A program made the translations under genes and the position numbers. The notes below the pieces were generated by a model. That model was given only the letters and a program-made list of their open reading frames with translations, was not told where the DNA came from and did not search any database. Shown piece by piece: positions 54,112-63,512 of a stretch of DNA of 64,000 nucleotides (within the stretch, counting starts at the first letter, position 1; every line of letters starts with the position of its first letter). Source of the stretch: Saprospiraceae bacterium (GTDB lineage: Bacteria; Bacteroidota; Bacteroidia; Chitinophagales; Saprospiraceae); the NCBI GenBank assembly GCA_016710115.1, contig JADJLN010000024.1:133929-197928 (forward strand), read 5' to 3'.

Positions 54112-54519
54112 TCACTTAAACCATTTATACTCCATTGATAAAAGTATTATCCCAATCAACAAAGGAACAAGAATTGACCACCACCATTTTGAGAGCCAAC
54201 TTTTCTGGGTTGTTGCATTTATTCTATAGAGTTTTGAGTAACCTCCAGCCTTTATAAATTCGATAGCTTTTTCCGTTACGATGGGTTCATACACAATTAA
54301 ATCAGTTCCAGTATTATCAATGACAAATCCATCTTCATTAAGTCTCTTTAAATACTTCATAGAGGTTTCCATGAGTATCTCCCTTACCTTGTTTTGAGTA
54401 AATCTGTTTTCAACAACCTTGGTGAGTATCAGATCAATATTATGTGCATCATTTTGATTATTTAAATCTAAATGAATGTTTGAATGGGAAAGCGATATAT
54501 TATGTTGGTTATGCTTCAT
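54112..54519 (-). CDS. Small membrane protein with winged-helix-like domain, unknown function
   Basis: Intact gene of 135 residues, not recognised. Residues ~50-95 read like a winged helix (ILMETSMKYLKRLNEDGFVID, YEPIVTEKAIEFIKAGGY), and residues 108-127 are a membrane helix (WWWSILVPLLIGIILLSME). The N-terminal 45 residues are Asn/His-rich. The gene is bounded on both sides by palindromic elements carrying the same word, so it could be a mobile cassette with one gene. Base and codon use are clearly more A+T-rich than left of 52 kb. Confidence 0.65.
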   Translation of the reverse strand: MKHNQHNISLSHSNIHLDLNNQNDAHNIDLILTKVVENRFTQNKVREILMETSMKYLKRLNEDGFVIDNTGTDLIVYEPIVTEKAIEFIKAGGYSKLYRINATTQKSWLSKWWWSILVPLLIGIILLSMEYKWFK

Positions 54520-54530
54520 TTTTTATGTCC

Positions 54531-54628
54531 TATAACGTTTTGCATATTTGCGATGGGCGGGCTTTTCACTACGAATGTTGATGCGGAGCAATGAACCGCC
54601 ACTTTTGGGTAGGTGCTGTTAGCGGTAT
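54531..54628. repeat. attC-like intergenic element between two cassette-type genes
   Basis: This element separates two minus-strand genes. Its inverted arms nest in the order AAC...GTT, GCA...TGC and GGCGG...CCGCC (TATAACGTTTTGCA at the left, GGTGCTGTTAGCGG at the right) around a central loop, the layout of an integron attC site. The word GCAATGAACCGCCACT recurs with one mismatch, inverted, at about 53,991-54,006. The outer consensus boxes are imperfect, so this is a candidate only. No integron-type integrase (IntI) is in the window. Confidence 0.4.
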
Positions 54629-54634
54629 TTATTT

Positions 54635-54928
54635 TTATCTAACCGACACATCCAATGAGTTATATTGTTTTCCATCAATTGTATAAGATTCTCTTGTTCC
54701 TGCTTTTCGACCCAATATTTCCTCAATGTTAATATCTACAGTATTGTCAACGTTTACACTTCCTGAAACGTTAGCATCTACATTTCCTCTTACATCAACT
54801 GTATTTACAACCTTAACATTTTGATTGGTCGGAATTACACCCGCGTTTTGTAACACAATTGCCCATACACCAACAGCAATAGTTATTAAAACAGCTTTTA
54901 TAGAAATGTTCTTTGACTCTTGATTCAT
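54635..54928 (-). CDS. Small membrane-anchored protein, unknown function
   Basis: Intact gene of 97 residues, not recognised. One membrane helix at residues 11-30 (KAVLITIAVGVWAIVLQNAG) is followed by Asn-Val-rich repeats (KVVNTVDVRGNVDANVSGSV, NVDNTVDINIEEILGR) that suggest a small beta-strand stack, then SYTIDGKQYNSLDVSVR. It starts 12 bp after the stop of the frameshifted gene to its right, so the two probably form a pair in one cassette or operon. Confidence 0.65.
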   Translation of the reverse strand: MNQESKNISIKAVLITIAVGVWAIVLQNAGVIPTNQNVKVVNTVDVRGNVDANVSGSVNVDNTVDINIEEILGRKAGTRESYTIDGKQYNSLDVSVR

Positions 54929-54940
54929 AATAATAATTGT

Positions 54941-55612
54941 TTAAATGTTGTGATTATTTGAATATATATTTATTAAATTATCGTCTTCATCAGGTTTAAT
55001 AGCATAAAGTCTTTCTAAATGCTGAACCTCATTCCGATTTGAAATTGGTAAATTATTCCTAACATCTTGTGATAAAGATTGAATAAATGTTTGTCTTTCT
55101 ATGTCGTCCAATAATTGCACAAGATTGGCAACTTCTTGATAAAGTTTGAGTTAGTTCAACTTGAAATTGATTATTGCCTAAATTATTCAAGTTGTTTTGA
55201 AGAAATTCAATTCTTGATAATACTGTTTTTAACCTACCAATAATACCTGTCCTACGTTCTGTTCTAATAATATTATTGTCTATTAGATTGCTGTCTTGTC
55301 TTGCATTGCTGATAACTTGCTCAGAAAGCCATTGAACATCATTATAAATTGTCTTTAAACTATCTTTAAATCTGCATAAAAATCATTCCGTTTAGAATGG
55401 CGAAAAATGCTATTTTTGTTTTTTGTAGACCCTTTGTCGAAGTCAATTACATATACAAGTGTTTCTCTGTATTTAAAGTCTAATATACTTTTTTCAACAG
55501 CCCTTTTAAAAATTATTTCTAATTCTCGATTTAATCCTTCGCTAAAATCAAGGTCAAGCTTTATATATGTTTCTGCAATTTTGAGTCTCTTTTTTTTTAT
55601 ATATTATTTCAT
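54941..55612 (-). pseudogene. Helical protein of about 215 residues, three frameshifts
   Basis: Not recognised. Translating the minus strand and switching frame near 55590-55600 (in a run of A), 55350 and 55140 gives one continuous protein. Its segments are RLKIAETYIKLDLDFSEGLN, FKYRETLVYVIDFDKGSTKN, then TIYNDVQWLSEQVISNARQD, LKTVLSRIEFLQNNLNNLG, and LYQEVANLVQLLDDIERQTF to a stop at 54941. It is helix-rich with likely coiled coils. The upstream ATG (55612) reads M-K-stop unless the A run is corrected. The upstream sequence contains GTTAGCCGT, like the right end of the 54.6-kb element. The gene pairs with the membrane protein 12 bp downstream. Confidence 0.5.
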
Positions 55613-55847
55613 TTTGTTGTGTTCTGGAAAATTACGGCTAACATCTGAAAACCAAAGAACCCTTATTTAGTTTATCAGACTTACATGCGACGATTTTGTT
55701 CGTTAAGCAGCTATAACATTAAGATAAACCAACGTTTGAATCACAATACAGAAGTACGCTGATGAAGAAGTCCCGTTCATCACAACTATACCTAATGGAG
55801 GCGTGAATAGTGATATGCATCTACCCTATAAATGACCTTTGTCATCC
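55613..55847. other. Non-coding or unreadable stretch
   Basis: No convincing reading on either strand. It contains the boundary-like GTTAGCCG on the minus strand near 55,640. Confidence 0.4.
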
Positions 55848-55952
55848 TTACGCCATCCGTTCCTCCAGCCTCCTCTTCAACTTCCTCCAATCCGGCGTCA
55901 CCATATCCATCAACGCGTAGAATTCCGTCGGGTGCGGATGGTCAGCTAATAC
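55848..55952 (-). pseudogene. C-terminal remnant of a YgjP-type (DUF45) metallopeptidase, copy 1
   Basis: The minus strand reads HPHPTEFYALMDMVTPDWRK followed by LKRRLEERMA and a stop. This is the end of a YgjP/M48-like zinc peptidase: the last zinc-ligand region and the D-W-R-x-x-K-x-x-L-E tail. The HExxH part and everything upstream are missing. The DNA is about three-quarters identical to the tail of copy 2 at 58.04 kb, so the two are relatives rather than one split gene. Confidence 0.65.
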
Positions 55953-56034
55953 TACTACATATTGGATACAAGCAGAGTCATGATCTGGTTAGCTTATAAA
56001 AAAGTAAGCGATTGTTGGTAGTTCAGCAACTATT

Positions 56035-56376
56035 CTACCGTTTCGACAGGAATTTGTGATTTAGAGTAAGTTTGGCGATGCCGTACCTTACAAACAGGAA
56101 GAACTTCCTGCTAATTTCATTGAGATTAATTGACATGAAAAGAAACAAACTCCACCCATTACCTACCCTCACAAGACCATTGTAAAGTTGACTGGGGAGA
56201 TTGGAAATGTCACCGGGGATGGAAGTGTGTGGTGGGCTTGCACGATTGAAGTCTGAATTTAGAGGTAACTCTAATTCATTAAGGCTTCTGATCAAGCCAA
56301 CTGAATAACCATTAATATAATTATAACCTATATACAAGGAACCATCTGGAATTGCAGAATAGCATCTTCCCTTCAA
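56035..56376 (-). CDS. Short hypothetical protein, possibly fragmentary
   Basis: Open frame of 113 residues, not recognised: SLYIGYNYINGYSVGLIRSL, ISNLPSQLYNGLVRVGNGWS, YGIAKLTLNHKF. Upstream in another frame the text LLFGDWQPTDIGARTSSII is protein-like, so the gene is probably longer and frameshifted near 56,370. It is the last in a row of short minus-strand genes. Confidence 0.35.
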   Translation of the reverse strand: MKGRCYSAIPDGSLYIGYNYINGYSVGLIRSLNELELPLNSDFNRASPPHTSIPGDISNLPSQLYNGLVRVGNGWSLFLFMSINLNEISRKFFLFVRYGIAKLTLNHKFLSKR

Positions 56377-56587
56377 TTATTGACGACGTACGTGCCCCGA
56401 TATCAGTAGGTTGCCAATCCCCGAACAAAAGTCGAATAATCTTTTCGCTACAAAGGATAAAGCTTTAGAGTTCCTTACAACTCCTTAGTAATCAACACTT
56501 GCAATCAGTACTTTTGGTTCTTTACAAGAATATAACATTTCCAAGTTCCCGCTTTATTTCCAAAATAGTACCTACTTTCTGAAAAGA

Positions 56588-56865
56588 TCATATGATACTG
56601 AACTTACTTGATTCCAACTCGGCTAAGCCCCACTCATTATCGTAATAGCCATGTTTAAAATTCCCTTTGATGCCAAGACAAGAATAATTAATAGAAGGAG
56701 GTGTCCAAGAAAATTTGATTGTTACGATAACTTTACTAATATCCCAACCAGATAAATCAATCAAACCACCGACATTATGATATTGTTTTACTTCAAACCT
56801 TGATGTAAGTTTTAGTCTAAAATTCTCCTTAACATACCCAAGTAGATAACCTTTATATTCATAAT
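56588..56865 (-). pseudogene. Hypothetical protein fragment without start
   Basis: Open for 92 codons with protein-like text: YKGYLLGYVKENFRLKLTSR, LIDLSGWDISKVIVTIKFSW, GNFKHGYYDNEWGLAELESS, then a stop at 56588. There is no start codon in this frame; an ATG eight bases upstream is in a different frame, so one indel near 56,865 would restore it. It directly follows the gene at 56874-57182. Confidence 0.4.
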
Positions 56866-56873
56866 TCTATATT

Positions 56874-57182
56874 CTACTTCTTCACATAATTATCATCCAA
56901 CCGATTTTGAGTAAGAATAATTATATTCAAAAATTTCAAGCAATGTCCATCTTTCCAGTGAGATTCTTCCTTTTTGACGAGAGATTGCCACCCAACTAAA
57001 CCTGAAAATCTAATAAATGTATCCTTGATAGTTACAAATGTTAATGGTTCACTAAGGTTGATATATGTAAGTCCAAAATATTTGGGATTAAGAGTATGAC
57101 ATTGTAATTGATGAGGCCAGTATTTACTTTGAATATCAAAACGATAAACAAAATCCCTATTATAAAGTAAAAGATAAAACAT
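56874..57182 (-). CDS. Short hypothetical protein
   Basis: Open frame of 102 residues, not recognised: LLLYNRDFVYRFDIQSKYWP, YFGLTYINLSEPLTFVTIKD, FIRFSGLVGWQSLVKKEES. Its ATG directly abuts the stop codon of the MORN-like gene (TAG-ATG), which argues that both are real genes read as one operon. Confidence 0.45.
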   Translation of the reverse strand: MFYLLLYNRDFVYRFDIQSKYWPHQLQCHTLNPKYFGLTYINLSEPLTFVTIKDTFIRFSGLVGWQSLVKKEESHWKDGHCLKFLNIIILTQNRLDDNYVKK

Positions 57183-57854
57183 CTATTCCTTCACATACTT
57201 ACGGAGACCTGCTCTAATCGTAGGATCTTCATATTTTAAATTTGGCTTTTCAACATAATATTGAGCAAAATCCAAGTTTGACAAAATAGCCTCTCCAAAT
57301 TATTAGAATCCCTTAACCCTTGTTTATATCGACCACATGGAATTCCATTTTCATAATTTATAGAAGTCACTATTATGTCCTTTATTATCGATAAACAAGC
57401 ACTTCTGATTTCTGAAGAATCAGTTGTATATTTATAGCCCCGACCCATTGGAAAACCAAGCTTAATTGGTGTCTCGTACACCAAAATAGGATAAGCCTTA
57501 CATGGCTCCTGATAATTATTATTGATGTGTTTCTTCCAAATCCCATTTGGCACACCATCTAAAAAATTGCAAGTGAATTGTGCCCGATCATGTGGATTTT
57601 GTATTATTAACACGCCTGAGAATGGCTTTGTCGTCAGAACGGATTTCAAATGTACTTGCCTTCACTCGCCAAATAGTCCACCCCATCTATTCGAGAAATG
57701 AGGCACCTTACTATCTATATAATGATATACATAATGTAATGAATTTCTTCATTTGATAAATGACAATTATAGTATCAGAATCGGTTTCATCAGCGCACAA
57801 ACTTGTATTATTCAGAAATATAAATGAAATCAAAACAAACATATATAGCCTCAT
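57183..57854 (-). pseudogene. Secreted MORN-repeat-like protein, several frameshifts
   Basis: The ATG at 57854 opens a signal peptide (RLYMFVLISFIFLNNTSLCA). After a shift near 57,700 the text is protein-like again (YLASEGKYI, IRSDDKAIL). The main frame follows (FLDGVPNGIWKKHINNN, LGFPMGRGYKYTTDSSE, INYENGIPCGRYKQGLRDSN). Another shift near 57,290 restores NLDFAQYYVEKPNLKYEDPT to the stop at 57183. The D-G-x-P-x-G-x-W-K and Y-E-N-G-x-x-x-G-x-Y-K units resemble MORN repeats of YwqK-type proteins. About 220 residues in total if repaired. The function is unknown. Confidence 0.5.
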
Positions 57855-58040
57855 AATGTATAGATTTTAATTAAATTTATGTCAGTCCAATTAAACTCTA
57901 AGTCTAAACCGGACAGATGTAGCCTTAAATAGTTTTATTTGCAGAATGTTCAACCGCAAAACCTAAATGTAACTTCCAAACATAAGTTTATAAAATTTGA
58001 TAAATTATCTACATTAAATACCGACGAACTGCATTATTGT

Positions 58041-58650
58041 TCATCCCATCCGCTCTTCCAGCCTCCGCTTCCACTTCCTCCAGTCCGGCATAACCGGAAT
58101 CCAACACTCCGCAGAATCCAGCCTAATGTGGATGGATCAGATGCGTTAGCCTTGCGGCTATCACGTATTCCCATTCCAACACGCGGCGCCATGATCAGTT
58201 CAGTGTTCAATAACAGCCACCATTGGTGACAATGCAAGACCCCACCTCTTCTTCAGGAACTTATAAGCTCCAGGAGTCGGCTTGGTGATTCCGTATCTTT
58301 CGAACCGAGAACACTTCATCCGGAATCTTCGCGAACCATTCGTTTTGCCCTTTCCCCCATACCACGTCCATTAAACGCCTTGTGCGGGTACTTGTTGGAA
58401 ATACGCTCACAAATAAGCTCCCGCCAGCAATCTTTACATTCTTTCGGTCACCGTTTTCAATTATGAGGCGATACTGTCGACTTTACGCCATATCGGTGCA
58501 CATCCAACCGTCCAACCTTTCGAGATTGGGATATATGGGAGAATCCTCGGATAAATATCGTGAGTGCGTGTGGCATAAGTGTTTCCCGATCGGGTTGGAT
58601 TGGTGCTGAGTCTGGTGTGGGATGGTTGGTGTAGTTGGTGTCAGGGCTAC
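58041..58650 (-). pseudogene. YgjP-type (DUF45) metallopeptidase remnant, copy 2
   Basis: By switching frames, the minus strand gives the core of a YgjP-like zinc peptidase. The pieces are KKRWG (58,240), LLLNTELIMAPR (58,200), A-H-L-I-H-P-H (58,145) and VMPDWRKWKRRLEERMG with a stop at 58041. At least five frame changes and an in-frame stop are needed over 250 bp. Upstream text toward 58,480 (IENGDRKNVK) may be the N-terminal part. It cannot be functional as given. The related copy 1 lies 2.1 kb to the left. Confidence 0.55.
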
Positions 58651-60790
58651 AGCTTTTCAATATTCCTTCGAACTCTCATGTTAGTGAAGCACTCACTTCC
58701 ATCGATCAGAACATAGCTTGTATTGTAAATGTGTTCATCTGATTGATACCCTTCTTAACTTTGACGACAAACGTCTTTTCAACTTGGATGTACCAAATTG
58801 TATTCTACTTCCAGCCCTGAACTGCCCAATACTCCTTCCATCACCTTGCCGAAATCACCACAGAATTTTCCCCATCTATCTTGTCCTTCTATATTTGGTA
58901 GAGATATTTTTTTCATAGCTACTTTCATCTTGCACGGGCGGGGGCTGGGTTGATATCCTTCAACTTGAAACCAGTTGAATCTTCAAATATTCTGAATAAG
59001 ATTTCACCAGTTATTGACTTATAGTAAGTGCCTGGGATCCAGCATCGTCAGATTCCACTTGTCACTGCTGTGAGCATGCAGAGCATGATCATTAAAAATA
59101 AGATAAAGATTTTCGGGTCCAGCAATTATTTATTTCCACTTTAGTATGTCCAATCCCCACCTGCCACAGGTAACTCCATCAGACCATCCCAACACACCCG
59201 TCCCTGGGGAATAAACCCCCCCATACACCGCAAATGGTCATTGGACCGACGTTCAGTAGGTGTATAAAAAGCTGTGATTCTGTGTTCTTTCATGGGCACT
59301 TGTCTTCAAGAATAGATCACTCTCCAGCGTACTTAAACCCAAATTCTGATGAAGTTGCCATTTCTTATCCTGGATACCACTATCATCAAGATCGTAAAAA
59401 AGTATGTTTTGGACATTATCGAATGTAATTCTGTTCAAACTTTGCTGAACTGTTGTTATATCTGTACTCAATCCGAATAATTCCATCTGCCGTTTCATCC
59501 CCAGTTGTTGTAATCACCTTTCCTTTGTATGCTCACATTCCATAATATGGTGTTGCCATACTTTTATAAATCTCAGCTCGTACTTCACCATCGTCAAGAT
59601 TCTCCGGACGGTCAATATTCATCTTATGGATTATTGTCGGGTCCTGAATTCAGCTGATTCTTGAATTCCTCTCACTTTGTCGGCACCTATCATGTCGGCT
59701 ATTTCTTTATCAGAATAAAACAGAATATTTATCAAACTTTTCATATGCGTAGTTTTCCACAAACAACACATGAGCTTTTCTCACATTGCTCCACATAATA
59801 TATCCAATAATTAAAAAAGTCCAATGAATATATGGGAGGCATCTCTTTTGAAGTAGCTTTTGGCTTTTGTTTCTTCCATAACCTACTCCTTATCAAGTGT
59901 AGCTTCGATAACTCCAATATTTAAATATACTCGAACTATTCGAAATATAAACCAAGCTCTAAACCGTGTCTATCATAAATTCAAATGACATCAACAAGGC
60001 CACTTCCAGATGAAAGTATATTTCCAAAATTTGTTCCTTTATTTGTTGCAAACCAATAACTTCCGATTATGGTTGGTTGATGATCCAAATCCATCAGATT
60101 CGGAAATATAAGTTCCATTGATATTATTTGTATTTTCCAGTGGAAGAACATTCATCTTAGGCTGACTCATATAAATTCATTATTCAAGGCCGCAACCAAT
60201 AGAATTATTCCTATGCCCCCAGTTGAAGTCATCTTCGGAATAGTGCTTTCTGTATGAAATGATCTTTCCAAAAATGATATAGCAAATTGGGTAGGGTATG
60301 AGAGTATAGCATTTTGAGAAATTCGGCTCTTTCTCCAGCTTTACAATATAAGGCAATAGACAATATCAATGCAAGACCAAGTATAATATATCTGGTTGAT
60401 CTAACTGACGGACTAAATATATAGATGAGTAGTGTAATCATGGATAAGATAATTGATATGAGAATTGCAATTATTAAGAAAATTTTTACAAACGATTCGT
60501 CAGAGCTTTGGTAATTATTGTATATACAATGGTGTTAATGATCTTGTTATGCCAAGAGTAGCCCATCCAGCTTTGAAATTTTGCTTGAATCTGCTTTCAA
60601 TTTCTCCTTTTGGTCGTTGATCGGTTTCAAATGAACGGCGCGCTTAATAGCGGAACGCTTGAAGCAACAACAAATGCCTCAGAACTTGCGGTAGCAAATT
60701 CATATCCCGCCTCAGATGTACTTCCATACCCTTCACAGTTGTAGGAAACAGATACATCAGCATTGGCAATTTGCATAATATATATACAAG
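58651..60790. other. Degraded minus-strand coding tract, no intact gene
   Basis: Only short protein-like pieces are readable on the minus strand: MKKISLPNIEGQDRWGKFCG (58,916 down to 58,779, about 45 codons); MKRQMELFGLSTDITTVQQS (59498-59253), overlapped in another frame by ITTTGDETADGIIRIEYRYN; IDRPENLDDGEVRAEIYKSM (about 59,610); a membrane-helix text WTFLIIGYIMWSNVRKAHVL (about 59,800); and MITLLIYIFSPSVRSTRYII (60441-60229). They suggest several small proteins, some membrane-bound, each broken every 20-80 codons. None is recognised. Confidence 0.4.
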
Positions 60791-60796
60791 CATCGG

Positions 60797-61230
60797 CTAC
60801 TGCCAGAAGACCCTAACCAGTATAAGTTTATCCTTGGGGAATAGAAGTAGCAAACCAACCGCATATACAAAAAGGTACAGATTCATGACAACGGTAAGTA
60901 ATTCATAACCTCCCCACCACCCACTGAATGTATGCATCTCAGCTATGGAAGTCCCTACAACTGATGATAGAATAGAAACCAATCCAATCGGGATTAGCAG
61001 AAAGCTACTGCAAAGGCCGCTAACATGTATGGCAGCTTTGATCCTGATTTCTGGGTGTCAGCTTGGCTCTGGGTTCGAATTGTTTTACTCTGCTTCGAGA
61101 GGATCTGATTAACTCTTCTTCTGAAATCCCCATAGATTCTGCCTTCTTTAAGATGATCCCTGTAATCATCTTGACTCAACCTACCGTCTTCCGCAGTAAT
61201 TCCAATGAGCTTGATAGTCTTCCATGATTC
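60797..61230 (-). pseudogene. Small membrane protein, frameshifted
   Basis: Two overlapping minus-strand pieces join into one protein. ESWKTIKLIGITAEDGRLSQ and DDYRDHLKEGRIYGDFRRRV end in a helix (LPYMLAAFAVAF); after one shift near 60,990 the text runs LIPIGLVSILSSVVGTSIAE and LLTVVMNLYLFVYAVGLLLL to a stop at 60797. The protein would have about 140 residues and two or three membrane helices. Not recognised. Confidence 0.4.
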
Positions 61231-61589
61231 ATCTGTTTAAAATGAATATATTTGTCAGTACTCCCGCAATACTAAGCACATTATCAATGGATTATGAAAA
61301 CAAACTGCTTGAACCAGTCTAAACTGATTGCGAATAAGACCGTAATCGTAAGGGACTTTACCCCTTGCTAGTTTGCTACTGACTGTATCCTATACAGGTA
61401 GAACCGCCTATCTTTTGGATTCTTCTCTCGCAGTATAAGTTTCTAATGTAAATTGAGATCGCGAAATAGCGTTCAATTCGTGAAATCAAAGAAGCCCTCT
61501 TGAATTTTCAAGTGTCTCTTGTAGACAGTAATCGATCCATTCCAAGAATCCCGTCCAACTCATCAGAATCGATAAGCTCATCGGAGTAA

Positions 61590-62048
61590 TCATTGAATCC
61601 TCAAAACGATCCAACTCAACTGAACCTTTTGACCTTCGAAAATTGTGCCGAATCCCATGCAGAAGAAAAACAGATTTTGTAGAGCAATAGCCGCCCACCA
61701 ATACCATGTCCTCCTTTCTTTAGTGACATTCGATTCTTGGGTATAATATTGAAGCTCATCTTCAACCTCGTAACTTACAGTGGATGAGTCAGGGAACAAG
61801 ATGGTCATTTGATTCCCCTTTATATGAATTAGTGAGTTCAACCTTCTTAAATCCCTCAGTTCTTTGAATGGTTGACGTCTGGAAAGATATACGACACCAC
61901 TTCCCTTCTCAATCAAAGGATACTGCGATCCATCTTCCAATATGCTTGCAATCAATATGAAATCCTCAAAGTTATACTCACGACCATGCGGAACTTCATC
62001 GTGGATGCTGTATTGACAGGATACAGGCGTGACCTTTTGCTGGATCAA
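61590..62048 (-). CDS. Hypothetical membrane-anchored protein
   Basis: Open frame of 152 residues, the longest in the degraded tract. The text is protein-like: SIHDEVPHGREYNFEDFILI, GSGVVYLSRRQPFKELRDLR, TILFPDSSTVSYEVEDELQY, then a helix WYWWAAIALQNLFFFCMGFG. The frame probably continued upstream (TIVYEVSLI) and, after a shift near 61,625, downstream (YSDELIDSDELDGILGMDRL). Not recognised; a single-pass membrane protein is likely. Confidence 0.4.
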   Translation of the reverse strand: MIQQKVTPVSCQYSIHDEVPHGREYNFEDFILIASILEDGSQYPLIEKGSGVVYLSRRQPFKELRDLRRLNSLIHIKGNQMTILFPDSSTVSYEVEDELQYYTQESNVTKERRTWYWWAAIALQNLFFFCMGFGTIFEGQKVQLSWIVLRIQ

Positions 62049-62068
62049 ACTTACTTCATAAACAATTG

Positions 62069-62338
62069 TCAGCGTGGATCATCAAATATGTTGAGTCCAT
62101 TAGATATCCAATTCCAAAATGGCATCTTTGGACTCCTTGATGATCTCCCCACTCTCCCTTCGCAAAAGAACTCGATGATTTCGCCGTGCTCTCTCCAAAA
62201 TCCATATCCCCAAATGCGAAACAATCCACCGTTGGAAAGTGAATATTTCACCGTTGTAGTTATATCCATGATATGTTCCTTTATGTTGATTATATCAGTG
62301 ATCCTCGCGCTACTCCAGTACATCAAGCCTTCCATCAA
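62069..62338 (-). other. Open frame of 89 codons, doubtful
   Basis: The minus-strand text SARITDIINIKEHIMDITTT, YSLSNGGLFRIWGYGFWREH may be the upstream part of the neighbouring membrane protein or an unrelated fragment. Its frame fails at both ends. No family is recognised. Confidence 0.25.
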
Positions 62339-62584
62339 TGGCCATCCACTTTTACCCCGCCACAGAATGAAAAGTAAATGTTTCCGCTGTGTATACCCTA
62401 AACCTTGAGAGAGTCCCGTATTTACGGGCTGATTCTACCATCTGGTCTATAATATTCCAATCGGTAGAACCCGAATCGTCATCGTAAATGAACTGGGATA
62501 GAGCATACGGGTTAGAAATCAATAAACTTCAAAAGAATAACTCCAAGTTTTAGCCAATTGATAGCACAATGGATTGATATTATG

Positions 62585-62935
62585 TCATGTCAATATCGTT
62601 ATTTCATACCAAATCGTCAACCAATTAAATGCTTTTCTGTACATCCGCCTCTTCGGCATGAATTGATCTAAAAGTAAGAGCAACTTATCATTATAGTTCC
62701 GGACGTGGTGAACCAAGTTCAGGTGGATCACCCACTTCCTCCAGAGAGCACACTCCAACAAGGTTATGGCAGAAGGTGGAGTGGCTTCTTCGCCAACTCC
62801 AGATTCAACCAGAAACGCTCCGCTTCTCGATGTTACATACGCCCCACTTTTGTTCGCATTCTTTGACTCCCCCACTGCCGTCTTGACACCGACTACGTTC
62901 TCCCACTTCGCCAGTAGTTCCGATTTGATCTAGTG
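62585..62935 (-). pseudogene. YgjP-type (DUF45) metallopeptidase remnant, copy 3
   Basis: Reading the minus strand across frames gives LLAKWENVVGVKTAV, GVK, MRTK, W-G, CNIEKRSV, WLNLELAKKPLH, a scrambled stretch where the H-E-x-V-H zinc motif should be, then NDK, LDQFMPKRRMYRKAFNWLTI and YE. This matches the YgjP subtype often encoded beside type I restriction genes. No hsdR, hsdM or hsdS text is seen here. It is a different subtype from copies 1 and 2. Confidence 0.6.
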
Positions 62936-63267
62936 ACTTCATCGATGGGTGCGCGTATTTCAACAGAGATATCGGGATGAACGCAGATACTCAAAGCCCC
63001 CCAATCAGATTGCTCTCAACTCATACAGTTAAATATACTCTACAGGATTTGAACATTCAGCCTATTATAATCTTCACCATTCTTATATTAAAATCCTTTC
63101 AGAGCCGTCAGAAACAACTAAACCGAGCTTCCATCGTTAATCAATGAAGCGTGAACCATCTTTTGTAGCTTTATGCAGGTCCGAGCTTCGGCGACATCCA
63201 GTTTTCGCCTGATCAAAGTGCAAGTTTCAGTCTATCTCAACCAAATATCTGTCTGCTGAATTCCTTT
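62936..63267. other. Unreadable stretch
   Basis: No sustained reading on either strand; short minus-strand words only. It may be the upstream part of copy 3 of the metallopeptidase. Confidence 0.35.
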
Positions 63268-63477
63268 TCAGAAGAAAACAATTATGCGTGCCATGGGGAG
63301 ACTTTCATCGACTTGAACATCTGTCCTATAGTAAATTGAATCAATCAATCCAGTGTTAAAATCTCCAGCAGTGACTAACCTTCCGTTACATCCATCGCCA
63401 GTATAGTAAGTATTTGACCCCTTCAGTACAAAACTTGACTCCAAATAATACTGACCTCCATTTTTATGATAGACCGT
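63268..63477 (-). pseudogene. Hypothetical protein fragment
   Basis: Open for about 68 codons without a start: VYHKNGGQYYLESSFVLKGS, NTYYTGDGCNGRLVTAGDFN, SIYYRTDVQVDESLPMARII, stop at 63268. Gly/Tyr-rich beta-type text. Not recognised. Confidence 0.3.
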
Positions 63478-63512
63478 AAGGAACTTTTAGATTATCGGAT
63501 TCGAATGACAAT

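Noticed and set aside
55407..55670. Plus-strand frame of 87 codons, hydrophobic
   Set aside because: It is the complement of the frameshifted helical gene, whose minus-strand reading is coherent across three frames.
61872..62408. Plus-strand frame of 178 codons in the island
   Set aside because: Antisense to the readable minus-strand membrane-protein text; no start context or family pattern.
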